Source: Cordylochernes scorpioides (Eukaryota > Arthropoda > Arachnida > Pseudoscorpiones > Chernetidae). Taken from it: a stretch of 64,000 nucleotides of DNA. Position numbers and translations under genes: made by a program. Shown piece after piece: positions 8,868 through 20,487 of the stretch. The notes under the pieces were generated by a model. That model searched no databases and was not told the origin of the DNA. It saw nothing but the letters and a program-made list of their open reading frames with translations. The stretch's first letter is position 1. The number at the start of each line of letters is the position of its first letter. Location: NCBI GenBank assembly GCA_030710605.1, contig CP092874.1:45472665-45536664 (forward strand). Direction: 5' to 3'.

Positions 8868-9963
8868 CAGTATAACCTCATTATTTTGACACACGCAAAT
8901 TCGACACTCTACCTTAATTCGACCATATTCTGATGTCCCGACCTCCGGCCTTTCAAATAACAAACCGTAATTCGACAGTATCGATAATACGACAGTTCCG
9001 ATAGTTCGACCATTTTAAAATTCGAATTTCGACAGTTGAATGTTTTTTTACTTACAATTTTACAGCTAAAAAGGTATTACGGCGGCAAGCGCGATCGGCG
9101 GGCGCCGATAGAATCGCGTCGCACACTTTTGGTTTCTGTTAGTTTAAGTTTTACTTTGCAGTCCTGTTGCGCAATGTCGCGAGTGTTATTGTTTTGTTTG
9201 TTTTTTTTACGCGGGAATTTAGGCTTCGTGCACTAATTAATATTATTTTCTTTTTAATTTTCAGCATTGAAATATTTTAGTTATTTTAAAATTTACAAAT
9301 AATTTCCTTTTAAATAAACAAATCTTCATAAAATATGTAGCCACAATGATTATGATAACATTTTATTTCAATATTCCATTTCCATGTTATTATAAAAGAT
9401 TTAAATACAAAATCAATAACACCTGCAGCAGCAGTGGATGCCTTTAATACAATAAAAAACATTTTGGTATTTAAAACACATTCCAGAGGAAGAAAGACAT
9501 GCATGTTTTTTTTTTAAATAGACCATCTAGAATACATCCTGAATAGGATTTCAGTGCAAAAGCAGACATCTATAAAGGAATTTTTAAAAAGATCTTCATG
9601 ATTTATTTTTATATTATATTTTTAAATTTTCTTTTAATTTTCCTTATTTATTTCCTTTCAACTGCTATATTCTTCAATTAGAATAAAATATTATTTTTAA
9701 TTATTTATGTTTCAAAAATATGTATTATTGCCATTTTGTCCCTGATACTAAAAGTTGATTATGAAAATGAAAAAATAAATACAAAAAAGTATGCACTATG
9801 GTTTCAATTAATATCATTAATTTATGATACAAGGCAATTTTTTTTTAAATGTTATTTTAGCGAGTTAGATGATTAACTAATCATCTAACCTTAATTCAAC
9901 ACTTCCTTTAATTCAACCGAAAGCTCTGATCCCTTGGGGTGTTGAATTAAAGAGGTTCGACTG
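8868..9963. mobile_element. Tigger-B non-autonomous element (about 1.1 kb)
   Basis: Left end CAGTATAACCTC, right end GAGGTTCGACTG with TA after it. Both ends carry many TTCGAC- or AATTCAAC-type subterminal repeats. Its length (1096 bp) matches the copy at 62450-63547 (1098 bp), which lies in opposite orientation. Only short random ORFs, so it depends on a transposase elsewhere. CAGT/ACTG ends with TA place it in TcMar-Tigger/pogo. Confidence 0.85.
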
Positions 9964-10114
9964 TATATTGCCTAAAAAGGACTCCAAAATTGATGGAGAC
10001 TCTTGTAAAATGTATTTGAATAATTTCCCGGAGAGATATAGACAGGAACTCAACAGGAGTTTTATATGGGCTTATTTACAAACAGCTTATGTTAATGTTT
10101 TTGAATATACAAAA

Positions 10115-10323
10115 CACAAGGTAATAAAATTAAATCCAAATAAATAAATAGTGTGTGACGTTTCACACAGCATTGTGACCATCTTCAGACAAAAGTACTG
10201 AATGAAAGATAGTTATGATGATGGTAACAACGCTGTAACAGAAATGTCACACACTATTTATTTATTTGGATTTGGACCTATTACCTTATGTTTATAATCT
10301 ATAATCTAAATTGTGCCTTATCA
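10115..10323. mobile_element. PLE-A palindromic unit with 13-bp target duplication
   Basis: Flanked by TGAATATACAAAA at 10102-10114 and 10324-10336. It starts CACAAGGTAATAA and ends AAATTGTGCCTTATCA-like, the same two ends as PLE1. The centre holds ATCTTCAGACAAAAGTACTG and a degenerate second arm. Confidence 0.85.
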
Positions 10324-10499
10324 TGAATATACAAAAGTTATTTTTTTTTTACATAACTCACATGGGAATGTTGAAAATGTTTTTCTCTGGGCCAATTTCT
10401 ATTTGATGAGTTAAAAATATATTTAATATTTTTCTGCTAAAAGGTTCTTCCAACTTGTCATTTGGAATAAAATTTGGCAATATCTATCTCAAATTCATT

Positions 10500-12098
10500 G
10501 GGGTTGGTGGAGGAGTGGTGTAAACCATCAATTTTTGACAGCCAAAAAAAAAAAAATTCAACCCCAGATCAAATCCCAGATAAGGCACTTTTTTATATAC
10601 AGTAAAACCCCTCTATAGTGAACCCCAATGGGACAGAGCTTTTGGTTCACTATAGCCACGGTTCACTATAGCCACGGTTTGGCTATTTTTTTTTACTTTT
10701 CAAAAATTTTAGACCGTATAAATAAAAAACAGCCATACACACAAGAAGAGGCTGCCTCTTAATAGTGGTCACTTTATTTTAATTCCCTTAATTGACTAAT
10801 TTCCTTATATTAATACTGAATAATAATAGAAATCATTAGATAATAGGTTCTTCTTATGATTAACATACATGTACCTCTATGTCTAAGTTAAAAATCAAGA
10901 CAAATCCTAGGCAAAGTTTTATTAAATATATATTCAAAGATTTGAAATGATTTTAAAACATCATTATCAGATTATATATTACAATTTTTACTTGAAAAAA
11001 TGGCTCTAATACCTTGTTGTTTCAAAGCATTCTTCCAAGCATTGCACCATTCAAATAAAGTTAGTGTTTTTCTTCCATTTCATGTTTCCCCATATTCTTC
11101 TAGGTCTATATTTCGTTTTTTTTTTAACCTGCCATGCAAAACATTGCTGACTTTAAAATCACCATAGTTAATGGCATAAAAATAATTTTTGTTTCATCAC
11201 GGGACCGTTTATTTGGACTTTTTTTTTTTAGCCCTAAAACGTACGATCGCGATCGCGGCAAAAGTTGAAGTTGATTCCTCTTTGTAACAATTTTTAATAA
11301 CTTTATATTTTATCTTTTATAATAGAAAAAAGTTATATTTTCTTATTTTAATATGTTCTTAACATTTTGCCTATGTTGTTTCACTTTGAAAAGTTCTGAA
11401 AATGGCCTTTTTTTTTTTTATGAAATAATGCTTTTGCTTTTAAAATGCCTTTGTTTTCTTCATTTTGGAAGCCATTTGCATTTTTTATATTTCAAATTTA
11501 ATGTATGCAAAGATATTCTAATTAATAAAAAGTATAATGCGTAAAAATTTATACAACATACAGCAAAAATAAAGTGCAAAAATCAAACAAACAATGCCGC
11601 TAAATTTATTGTTTTGAAATCGCGATCCGCGAGCTTTAAACATGCTCAAAATTTTTTTTTTTATTTATTTTTTTAAATTACAATTCCAAGTTCGTTATAA
11701 GCATAGTATTTTTAATAGATTTTATCATTTTGGGACCCGAAATAGGTTCGTTATAGGGGTAGTTCGTTATTCTAAAAATCGCAAAGTTCGTTATAACGAT
11801 GGTATTTTCAATGGAATGGAATTGGGAATCGGCGTGGGTTCGTTATAAGGGAAGGTTCGTTATATCCAGGGTTCGTTATAGCGGGGTTTTACTGTATATA
11901 TATATATAAAAAAAAGGCTTCAATGGACCCCCAATTCTTGCAAAAGTTCAATCCCACCAGTTAGTGTTCTGACACACTTGTCGGTACAAAAAGTCAAACT
12001 GCTTTCTACATGTGTAGATATGTGGTGCAATTACAGTAAAAGCATTTGCATACTACCTACCATGATTACCATATCTTACTTGGGATAAGTACCACTCC
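10500..12098 (+). mobile_element. tRNA-derived SINE split by Tigger-A
   Basis: Head 10500-10597 (GGGGTTGGTGGAGGAGTGG, B-box-like region, GGCACTTTTTTATA) and body/tail 11897-12098 (CTTCAATGGACCCCC, CATGTGTAGATATGTGG, CTTGGGATAAG) are consecutive parts of one SINE. The 1295-bp Tigger-A was inserted at a TA in the T/A-rich joint between them. Confidence 0.8.
10600..11894. mobile_element. Tigger-A non-autonomous element
   Basis: Ends CAGTAAAACCCC and GGGGTTTTACTG with TA duplicated (10598-10599, 11895-11896). Subterminal repeats GGTTCACTATAGCCAC on the left and GGTTCGTTATA on the right. No transposase ORF survives. It serves as the empty-site reference for the copy at 51285-53074, because it lacks both inserts found there. 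Confidence 0.9.
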
Positions 12099-12411
12099 CA
12101 CCACATTTAAAAGAGATTAAAAAAAAAAAGATTATGCCAACAGGAATGGATATAGGCTAAAACTCTCAAATGCTACAGAACATAAAGAGTTAAGTCTGTC
12201 AAGAGGACAGCAGATCTTTATTTTCAAAATTAGGTCTGATCTATGGCCATTGTAGAGAGGTTGCAATATTTTCCCATATTATGTATATAGGTTGAATTTG
12301 TTTTTAACTCCACATCATTGACTGCATCAATTCATTATTGACAAACTCCAGATCCACACACTTGACACCTTATAGAATAGAGTGAGGATAAGAAAGAATA
12401 TTTCCTGGTAG

Positions 12412-12547
12412 AACTACCTTTCTTTAAAGAACAACACCTAGTTAGAGAGCCAAAGTGTCTTTTATAAAGAGGTGTCCTCTTAATAGAGAGCAGCTAAATA
12501 GTAAAAAATGTAATTCAGGCAATGAAAACTGTGTAGAGAGGTGTCTC
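12412..12547. mobile_element. MITE-C remnant
   Basis: Inverse-orientation internal text (AGAGCCAAAGTGTCTTT, GAGGTGTCCTCTTA) without clear termini. Confidence 0.6.
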
Positions 12548-12784
12548 CACAAGTTCATAGAAGTTATAGCATATGTAAGTCTCCACAGTTGACCATGGGT
12601 CACTCGGTCCAATCACCTTGAGTCCATCCCACTCAGCAGCCATATAAGGCCAGCCTCACCTCTGACCTGACAGTCGACCTGCATGGCCGATGATTCACCC
12701 ACCTGGGCAGCTTGCCAACCTGGGCAATTAGAAACTACGGACCTCGTTAGGGCATTGTTCTGTCCCACCAGACATTGTCCGACC

Positions 12785-12992
12785 CAATTGCTGCCGTCTC
12801 TTCACCCCCCCCAGGGCTATGATGGATGGATTGATAAAATCTGATCACAGCGAAAGTTTTCCTCCTTCTCTCCTCCTCATTGTTGTCGTCATCCACACGC
12901 AACTTTGATTGCTCTTGTTGTTTTCTCCTGACCCACTTCTTTGGGGAGCTCCCATTCTCCTCACTTTTAGATTTCTTTTGAAATCTGTCCAT
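12785..12992 (-). CDS. Candidate first coding exon of a host gene
   Basis: From an ATG at 12992 the minus strand reads MDRFQKKSKSEENGSSPKKW, then a very basic/acidic stretch (VRRKQQEQSKLRVDDDNNEE, ERRRKTFAVIRFYQSIHHSP), to GGGGGGG before GTGAAGAG, a possible donor. Composition looks coding (mixed charged residues, no low-complexity AT bias) and no other copy is in the window. No domain recognised; it could be a nuclear, lysine/arginine-rich N-terminus. No downstream exon was identified. Confidence 0.3.
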
Positions 12993-13680
12993 ATTGGAGT
13001 GGGGAGTTACTTTTTACATTCCTTCTCTCTTTTTTTTTTTTTTTATACAGGAAGACTTTTCTCTCCACACTTTAGTTTTTTTTAAATGTATTTATGAAAC
13101 TTCTTTACCTTGTTTTTGTTTAGTTTTCAATGTAAAAGTTTTACTTTCCAAAAATCTAAAATCACAAGTAACCTTTTGTCTGAGGATGGTAGGTAGGTGA
13201 TGTGCTATTACACTGAACATTCTAAATTACTTCTTTGGTCTTGTTGCCCCTCCCTTGTGTGATTCTCTCATCTTTGAACAAACCTACCTTATAATAAATT
13301 ACCTCACAGCTTAAATTTTGGTTGATTGGGACTGCTGTTAATTGGGAACTAGTACTAATAGGTAATGGTGATAATTGGGACTGATGATAATTAGATCTAT
13401 TGATAATTGGTAGTGTGTTGACATTTAGGACTACTGGTATTTTTTCCCTATTTCCCCTGAATGCCAGTTAATGAAGGATGTTTGGTAATACACCCCTCTT
13501 CCCCCCATCCTAATTATTGTGAAATTTTATCATACTTTCCTTCTAATTTTGTATATCTAGGTTGTCTAAATGCATCTTCCTTTTTAAACTGTAGTTGTGT
13601 GTCCCCTGGGTGTGGCACTCTCAAATGTCTACAAACCTTAGACTAAGTATTGAGGTGTGATGGAGAAAGAAGTAATTTTT
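12993..13680. other. No recognised feature
   Basis: Pyrimidine-rich tract at 13020-13045, then AT-rich sequence with short imperfect TTGATAATTGGGACT-like repeats at about 13318-13430. Confidence 0.4.
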
Positions 13681-13688
13681 TATTGTTT

Positions 13689-13915
13689 TCTTGATAAAGC
13701 ACAATATTTAGATTATAGATTAGAAAAATAAGGTAATAAGACCAAATCCACATAGTGTGTGATGTTTCAGTAACAGCAGTGTTACCATCATCAGATAAAA
13801 GTACTGAATGTACAAAGTACAAAAGTAGTTTCAGTACTTTTGTCTGATATTGGTAAGAATGCTGTTACTGAAATGTCACACACTATTTATTTAGATTTGG
13901 TCCTATTACCTTGTG
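13689..13915. mobile_element. PLE-A palindromic unit with 10-bp target duplication
   Basis: Flanked by TTTATTGTTT at 13679-13688 and 13916-13925. Inserted in the orientation with GATAAAGCACAAT first and ACCTTGTG last. Both arms keep the CTGATGA-like / AACAGC...GCTGTTACTGAAA stem. Confidence 0.85.
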
Positions 13916-14332
13916 TTTATTGTTTGCTCCTTTATTTCTCCAAATTTTCAATCAAATAAAATAAAAAAAGGTTCAAAGAAGGGGAAATTTGGAGTAAAAA
14001 AAAAAAACCTTTGAGGAAAAAACCCTCAGAGTAAAAATGAACCCCATTAAAATAAAACTAAGAATAATAAAAAAAAAAACTCTAAGGAAAAAAAAAAACT
14101 CCAAAAAGGAAAGGAAAAAAAACATTAGATATTGGGATGCTTACATCTTGAGTTTTCTTCGTTAGTTGATGATCAGATTTTGAGGCACAAACTGAATGGA
14201 GGACCTTTCAATAGTTTTCTTTTCAACAGCACTTCTAAGCCTCAATCTTGATTTGTATCACAAATGTTTGTGGGGGGAAATGAAAGATCAAGATTGCTTG
14301 AAGAGAGGGGTTTTTGATAGTCTTGCTATTAA

Positions 14333-14437
14333 TGATAAAGCACAATTTGGATTATAGCTACAAGAAAATAAGACCTAATCCAAATAATTTAATAGGGAGT
14401 GACATTTCAGGTATTTGTATTAGGTCTTATATTCTTG
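14333..14437. mobile_element. Minimal PLE-A2 palindromic unit (105 bp)
   Basis: Flanked by a perfect 15-bp duplication TAGTCTTGCTATTAA (14318-14332, 14438-14452). Uses the A2 subfamily end CTACAAGAAAATAAGACCTA. Shortest unit seen; the centre retains only GACATTTCAGG. Confidence 0.85.
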
Positions 14438-14602
14438 TAGTCTTGCTATTAAAAATAAAATTGAATTAGCAATGGTGTGCTGCAACAGTTCTAAAGAAAT
14501 TTTGTGATTAGATTCTGGTTGGTTACCACACTTGCTAAGGTCTCTACAAATACCCTAGTAGAAATACTTTTTAAAAATCTATCTTAAATGAAATAATATA
14601 AA

Positions 14603-14802
14603 CACAAGGTAATAAGACCAAATCCAAATAAATAAATAGTGTGTGACGTTTCGGTAACAGCGTTGTTACCATCTTCAGACAAAAGTACTTTTGTCTGAAG
14701 ATGGTAACAACGCTGTTACCGAAACGTCACACACTATTTATTTATTTGGATTTGGTCTTATTACCTTGTGTTTATAATCTACAATCCAAATTGTGCCTCA
14801 TC
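14603..14802. mobile_element. Best-preserved PLE-A palindrome (200 bp)
   Basis: Flanked by a perfect 16-bp duplication AATGAAATAATATAAA (14587-14602, 14803-14818). The arms are nearly identical: CACAAGGTAATAAGACC through CTTCAGACAAAAGTAC, immediately followed by the reverse complement. Each arm carries CTGAAGA, the stem GGTAACA/TGTTACC and GAAACGTC. A full transcript would form one long hairpin with a hammerhead-like core on whichever strand is read. Confidence 0.9.
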
Positions 14803-14935
14803 AATGAAATAATATAAAATAAAAGATAGTAGTAAAATGTATAGATAATAACATTACTCTGTCACACATGCAACTGTGAAAAATATTAATAAATTTGTGT
14901 TTATAGATTTTTAACTTAAAAACTGGTAACAGTAA

Positions 14936-15159
14936 TGATAAGGTACAATTTGGATTATAGATTAGAACTATAAGGTAATAAGGCCAAATCCTAATAAATA
15001 GTGTGTGACATTTTGGTAACAGCTTTGTAACCATCATCAAGCCAAAGAATAAATGCTAAATCCATTTATTATTTTGTCTGATGAGACCGTAACAATGCTG
15101 TTTCCTAAACGTCACACAATATTAATTTATTTGGATTTGGTCTTATTACTTTCTTGTGA
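14936..15159. mobile_element. PLE-A palindromic unit with 9-bp target duplication
   Basis: Flanked by TAACAGTAA at 14927-14935 and 15160-15168. Arms are diverged; the centre includes AATGCTAAATCC, not shared with other units. Confidence 0.75.
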
Positions 15160-15614
15160 TAACAGTAAATTGTATTTTTCTAATGTGATACTTGGCTTCA
15201 GGTTGAATTAAATATATTTGTCTTACTTTTTAGCATTATTAAAACATAGTGCCTCTTTCAATTATAAACACTTAGCAAGTTTATGTAACATTTTGCTCAG
15301 TTAGCTAATGCCTGTGTTCTAATTGTATGGTAAAAACTGTTTTTTAAAAACAATATTTCTGTGTGAACTAAAATGCCTCACAAACATCAGTTGAAGATGT
15401 GCATGACCAGCACATATGTTCCCCCCTAGAGGATGCTAGGAAGCAGAAAAAGGAGCCACTCAGTGGGAGAATAAACTAGTTCCCATATGCCTGGGAGTCA
15501 GCAAACTAAAAAAAGAACAAACACCTACCAGAGATTTCATCATCTAGAGTTCCATCAGCCTGTGTGGTTTGTAAACTGTATAGTTGGCCAACAGCAAAGG
15601 AACATATGATATTG

Positions 15615-15790
15615 ATTAGGCAAAATTTGGATTATAAATTAGAAACACAATTTGGTCTTATAAACACAAAGTAATAAGACCAAATCCAAATAAATAGTGT
15701 GGTCTTGGATGTGGTCTTATTACCTTGTGTTTATAATCTATAATCCAAATTGTGCCGTGTAACAATTTGGTCTTATTACTTTGTGTTTTT
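15615..15790. mobile_element. PLE-A unit with internal rearrangement
   Basis: Flanked by AACATATGATATTG (15601-15614) and AACATATGCTATTG (15791-15804). Contains several alternating copies of TTTGGTCTTAT/ATAAGACCAAA, as if a second unit or repeated template switching occurred inside it. Confidence 0.7.
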
Positions 15791-15984
15791 AACATATGCT
15801 ATTGTGTAAATATGTAAATATTAATTCCATTTCCAAGCTTTGCTATGTATTACAGATTGATTTTGTTGTCCTTGTGAGGATAATCTTTCAAGAAACAAAG
15901 CATTTCTATAACTATATCCACCTAGAAATAAACTTTGTAGTAGATTTTAGTAAATATTTTACAAGGAAAACTAGCTGGACTCAT

Positions 15985-16350
15985 CCTTATATGGCCGGCC
16001 CCAAGCCTGGATGAAATTGGAGGAGGGGAAGCAGTAACAAGCTCACTAAAAAACCTGGGCTCAGCTGGCCTGGCTGATAGTACCCTGTAAGGACTCCTGA
16101 TCCAGGGATACAGGATGAGCAGCGTTTATACTCCATGTTCGGAGTGGTTGCACATGGCGTCTGTTCCTCATGTCAGAGGCGGCCATTTCTTTTGGAGCTA
16201 AGTCGGCCTGCTACTGAGTCTTAAGTCCCAGTCTTAATGACAAAGACAGACACATTCTACTTCACCCAATCGTGTTCAGACACCATCAACAAGCTATACA
16301 GGATTTATAACTTAATATGATTGAGTGGAGATAAGAAAGAAGAAGAGGTA
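15985..16350 (+). mobile_element. Non-LTR (RTE-like) 3' end
   Basis: Contains GGCCGGCCCCAAGCCTGGAT, a string I associate from memory with RTE-clade 3' tails, and ends AGATAAGAAAGAAGAAGAG. A second copy at 56917-57220 has a clear 11-bp target duplication and the same (AAG)n-type tail. Upstream in frame lies HPYMAGPKPG then a stop, possibly the end of the pol ORF. Confidence 0.55.
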
Positions 16351-16600
16351 CAGTTTGGATTAGAGATTAGAAACAAAAGGCCCACATCCAAATAGAGAAA
16401 TTATGTGTGATGTTTCAGCAATAAATAAGTTCATTGGTCCCATTCCTGAAACATCAGGAGTTCAACTAGAAAACAAGCTAACAAATACCCAATTCCAAGT
16501 TAAGAATTTTTTTGTGACCTCTCTATTTTGGTAACAGTTGTTATCAAAATGTCTCCTGCAATTTAATAATTTGGATTCGGGTGTTGGTTAATTTATGTTT
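16351..16600. repeat. Degenerate PLE-A unit
   Basis: Fragments such as ACAGTTTGGATTAGAGATTAG and TGTGTGATGTTTCAG on the left, with TTGGTAACAGTTG...AAATGTCTCC on the right. Too diverged for arm alignment by eye. It also contains a near repeat of a segment ending AACTCCTGTTGTTTCAG. Confidence 0.45.
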
Positions 16601-16852
16601 TCTAGATGAACTCCTGTTGTTTCAGTAATGTGACCAATGAACTTATGTTGAAGGATGCTAGGGAGACAGTTGACAAGGAGAGAATAATAAACCAATCAAA
16701 TTGAGACACAGCGATTGACACTACAGTAATTGTCATGACTGACCCATCTGATGAGTGACACACCTAGGCAACCTCAGCTACATTGGATCCTGAGGAAAGG
16801 CCCAAGGTATCCATGTGACTCCCCTTGTAAATTTGACTTGAGCTATGAATAG

Positions 16853-16975
16853 TCACAATTTGGAATAAAGATTATAAACACAAGGTAATATTTATCATCA
16901 TTAAGGTAATAGCTACAAGAAAATAAGACCTAATCCAAATAAATTAATAGTGTGTGACATTATGCTTTATCATTG
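16853..16975. repeat. PLE-A fragments
   Basis: CACAATTTGGAATAAAGATT, ACACAAGGTAATA and CTACAAGAAAATAAGACCTA: pieces of subfamilies A1 and A2 joined side by side. Confidence 0.6.
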
Positions 16976-17471
16976 ATAGACTTGAATGGACCTAAGGAGT
17001 TATTCTTCCTATGAGCTTAAGAAAATGAATTCCAAAGTGAATATCAATGTTGATGCCATCACTTGAAGATTCTATTTTAAAGAATTCAGGATCTGAAGAT
17101 CTCCTCTTGACTTGAACTAGATGGTCATCCACCAAAATTCTACTAGGAAAATGGCTGACATAGCCATGTTGAACAGCATGAAGAGTCTGTCCAATGCTGG
17201 CCTTCAGAAACAGAAAATAACTGAAGATATCATATTTGTTGTTTACATAGGAGGGAATAATCTACACTAAAGACCATAAATTCTGCACAAGAAATCATAA
17301 GTTAATGTAGCCACAAAGTGCCATGCCAGATGTGCCATTTTGTTTCAGGGTTGTTGCTTCCTTTGAATTATCTAGGCTTCCTTCCTATCTGTAAGTGGCC
17401 ATTGGTAAGATAATTGTTTTTATGGTTTGGTCTTCATTTACATTTTTAGAGATTTACCCCTCTTAGATATA
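16976..17471. other. No recognised feature
   Basis: Moderately balanced composition and no long ORF. Nothing recognised. Confidence 0.4.
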
Positions 17472-17629
17472 TAGTAGAGCCTCCCTTTAGCGGACAACTC
17501 TCCACAAAGGATAGTTTTCATTTGCAAAATTACCATTTTTACAATTTAGCAACTCTCCGGTAACTCTCCCTAAAAGACACTTTGGCTCTGCAATTAGACG
17601 TTGTCCTCTACAGGGAGGTAGTTCTACTG
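17472..17629. mobile_element. MITE-C copy
   Basis: Left end TAGTAGAGCCTCC (first base changed), right end GTAGTTCTACTG followed by TA. Confidence 0.75.
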
Positions 17630-17954
17630 TATATACTTATTGATAAACTTTAAATGCAAATCTCAAATTAGAGGGTAGAAAACAATTTTTAGTTTTACTT
17701 TTTTTTTTCAATTTCCAAGTTTCATTTTATTTTCTCAAGTAACTGAACTAAATATACAAACGCATAAATATGTCTGATGTTTCTCCATACACCGCAGCAT
17801 TTTTAATGTGCATCAAATCAGAATATCTATCTTGGTCTTGAGATTATTCTCCTTTGAAACATGTAGTAACTCCCAGCAACAACAGTTTCCAATAGAAATG
17901 GCACAGAACACTATAAAAAGTTAGCCAGCCTTAATAAATAAACTTTCCTAATTT

Positions 17955-18072
17955 GTTGAATTGCTTTTCACATGTGTAGACATGTAGTGCACTTACAGTG
18001 AAATCAGTCGCTAACTACCCACCATGATTATCATGGCCTGTACCACATGCACTTGGGATAAATAAATAAATT
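17955..18072 (+). mobile_element. 5'-truncated SINE fragment
   Basis: Only the last third of the SINE (CACATGTGTAGACATGTAGTG, CCACCATGATTATCATGGCC, ACTTGGGATAAATAAATAAA). Confidence 0.7.
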
Positions 18073-18308
18073 AAAAGAAACTAAGCAGGCCTAAAAAAAG
18101 GAGCATAACATAGTTTAAACTTGACTTACACACTCATTTGTCTTCTTAATTACTCGCTTCTTGATTTCAAAAGAAACACTGTAATGATCCCTTTCACACA
18201 TCTTCAACCTGCAGTCTTATAGGGACCCAACTACCTGAAACATGTGGTTGACTTTTTCTTGATTATTCAAGAAAGAGTGTTGGTCAATATTAAAGAAATA
18301 TAGAATTT

Positions 18309-18622
18309 GGGGGGTCGGTGGAAGGATGGTCTAAACCATTGGTTTTCGACCGCTACAATTGTGGATCGAATCCCACATTGTGCACTTTTTTTCTAATTAA
18401 AAAAAAAAAAAATGCTCCAATGGCCACCGATTCTTGCAAAAGTCCAACCCCACCAGTGAGTACAAGTAATCAAAGAAGCTCTGGTACATTTGTAAATGCC
18501 AAGTCGAACTGCTTTTCACAAGTGTAGACATGAGGTGCACTTAAAGTAAAAGCAGTTGCTAACTACCCACCATGATTATCGTGGCCTGTACTATGTGTAC
18601 TAGGGATAATAAAAAAAAAATC
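18309..18622 (+). mobile_element. Full-length tRNA-derived SINE
   Basis: A 314-bp unit between TAGAATTT at 18301-18308 and 18623-18630. The head GGGGGGTCGGTGGAAGGATG contains a tRNA-like segment with A box GGTCTAAACCATTGG and B box GGATCGAATCCC. The loop TTTTCGA could be read as a decayed Glu-type anticodon arm. The body has TTCTTGCAAAAGTCCAACCC and GTGTAGACATGAGGTGC, and the tail is CTAGGGATAATA plus A-run. Poly(A)-type tail and duplication show retroposition by a LINE not identified here. Confidence 0.85.
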
Positions 18623-18752
18623 TAGAATTTAGTTGGTATTTTTATCAATGGGTAATCAACGACATTCATTTGTTATAAGGCAATAACGAGCCATCTATAT
18701 ACAAGAAATGCAACCATATTCAACACAAATATTTTTCATCGCAGTAAATTCA

Positions 18753-18990
18753 TTCTGTTCTTACTGCGATAAAAAAATATTGGGAGGGCTTGGCTCCTCA
18801 GTGGTGAACCCTACCAGGAGTTTTGCAAATTTAATCTACCAGAATGCTTCTCTTAGAGCTCTCATATTGTATTGGACAATCCCGCTTATATATGAGACAC
18901 AGAAGGGTAGAATCTTATAAATTGTATTCAAGCAAACTATGGACATAAGCTTTTAGGACAGTGGAATTACATATAATATTTGCATCGAGC
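18753..18990. repeat. Interspersed repeat family E, copy 1
   Basis: Shares ATTGGGAGGGCTTGGCTCCT, CAGTGGTGAACCCT, AATTTAATCTACCAGA and TATGGACATAAGCTTTTAGG with copies at 19120-19400, 27450-27700 (inverted) and 36005-36245. No coding, no clear termini; identity unknown. Confidence 0.65.
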
Positions 18991-19119
18991 AATGCTCTTC
19001 CCCAAACTATAAGAGCAAGCCAGTTAGGCCTCTCAATTAACTATAAGGTAATAATGTGCCATCTATACACAAGAAATGTAACCATTAAGCCTGATTGTTT
19101 CCTTCAAAAATAAAATAAA

Positions 19120-19400
19120 CTTATGCTGTCCTTACTGCAATGGAAAATACTACTGCCCTAAGAGTTTATGTCCATTGAATTCCATAAATACATTGTCTAA
19201 GAAATGGAAGCAATAAAGTATGAATGTTTCTTTTAAATATAAAACAAATTTCTACTGTCCTTAATGCGATGAAAAAAAAAATTGGGAGGGCTTGGCTCAT
19301 CAGTGGTGAATCCTGCCAGCGGTCTCGCTAATTTAATCTACCATACCAGAATTTTAAAACTCTAATACTGTATTGGAAGGTTCTGCTTATATATGCTGCA
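19120..19400. repeat. Interspersed repeat family E, copy 2
   Basis: Contains GGGAGGGCTTGGCTCATCAG and GTGGTGAATCCTGCC, followed by a decayed end near TTAGAGCTTTTAAA, the point where a SINE has inserted. Confidence 0.6.
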
Positions 19401-19450
19401 ATGAATAATCATCCAATAAAGTATTAGAGCTTTTAAAGCGGCTTCATTTG

Positions 19451-19571
19451 GGGTTTTTTTTTTTTGCTTATCCCTAGTACATGTGGTACAGGCCATGATA
19501 ATCATGGTGGGTAGAAGTAGGCGACTGCTTTTACTGTAAGTGCACCACATGTCTACACATGTGAAAAGCAG
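19451..19571 (-). mobile_element. 5'-truncated SINE with 11-bp target duplication
   Basis: Flanked by GGCTTCATTTG at 19440-19450 and 19572-19582. Minus-strand tail CTAGGGATAAGC plus A-run. The truncation point GCTTTTCACATGTG shows that 5'-truncated copies are made. Confidence 0.85.
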
Positions 19572-19952
19572 GGCTTCATTTGTACCAGGAGCAAGTACTC
19601 TTTCTTCAATAAACTAGGCTTAGTGTGTGTAGTAACAAAAATGCTACCACTACCGATTACATGAAAACCGGTCTGGAGCAGGGTCTTGTTGTGCTTAAAA
19701 TACTTGTTCCCCCCCCTCCACACATATCCCCTCCCCATTTTTTATTTCCGCTCATTGTTAAGAAGGGACCTGTCAAACCCAGCATGGGCCAATATTGATT
19801 CAGTCCCACCATTCAATTTTATATTGATTCTATACCTTCTTAAGCAGACTTATGGTATGGACATGTTCGAAAAAGAGTTGAAATGGATTTTTTTTTATGT
19901 TTACAAATATTTTGACCAAATACCATTATTTTCCATTTTGAAAATAGAGCAA

Positions 19953-20215
19953 TCCATAAATAAATCTTTAAATAAAAAGCCAATATATTGGATCAAAATA
20001 TTATTTATTTTACCAATATATCAGTTATCTGAATGCCAACCTTTATCAAGGTATTATAACATTTTAATGTGTGTCAACAACAAACACAATGTGGCGCTGA
20101 GTTTGTTGTTGACACACATTAATATGTTATAATACCTTGATAAAGGTTGGTGTTCAGCCAACTGAAATATTGGTAAAATAAATGATATTTTGATCCAATA
20201 TATGCCTTTTTATTT
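19953..20215. mobile_element. Palindromic unit of a second PLE-like family
   Basis: Large palindrome: GCCAACCTTTATCAAGGTAT on the left returns on the right as ATACCTTGATAAAGGTTGG, with outer segments CCAATATATTGGATCAAAAT and ATTTTGATCCAATATATG. The right arm reads TTGATAAAGGTTGG-TGTTCAG-CCAACTGAAATATTGG, a decayed hammerhead-like arrangement (core, extra A, stem GGTTGG/CCAAC, GAAA). The same outer segments recur at 26815-26885. Confidence 0.65.
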
Positions 20216-20487
20216 AACAGTTTCGACCCGAGGGACGTGATTTCACGTCCTTGCCGATTTTGCATCAAGCCTGAAGGACGCGAATTCGCTTCTTCAATTT
20301 TCAAAATTAAATATAAAATCACATCCACCAGGATCTTGTCCCATACCTTCTTGTCTATCTATCATTGGGTTGGGAGGATATCAGTTGACTTAATGTAAAA
20401 TGTCATGTGAGACCGCATCAACCCCAATTGCCTCCTATGCAACTGTGGAATCGTCCGTCCTCAAAGTGTTAAAAATTATTTTCTATA

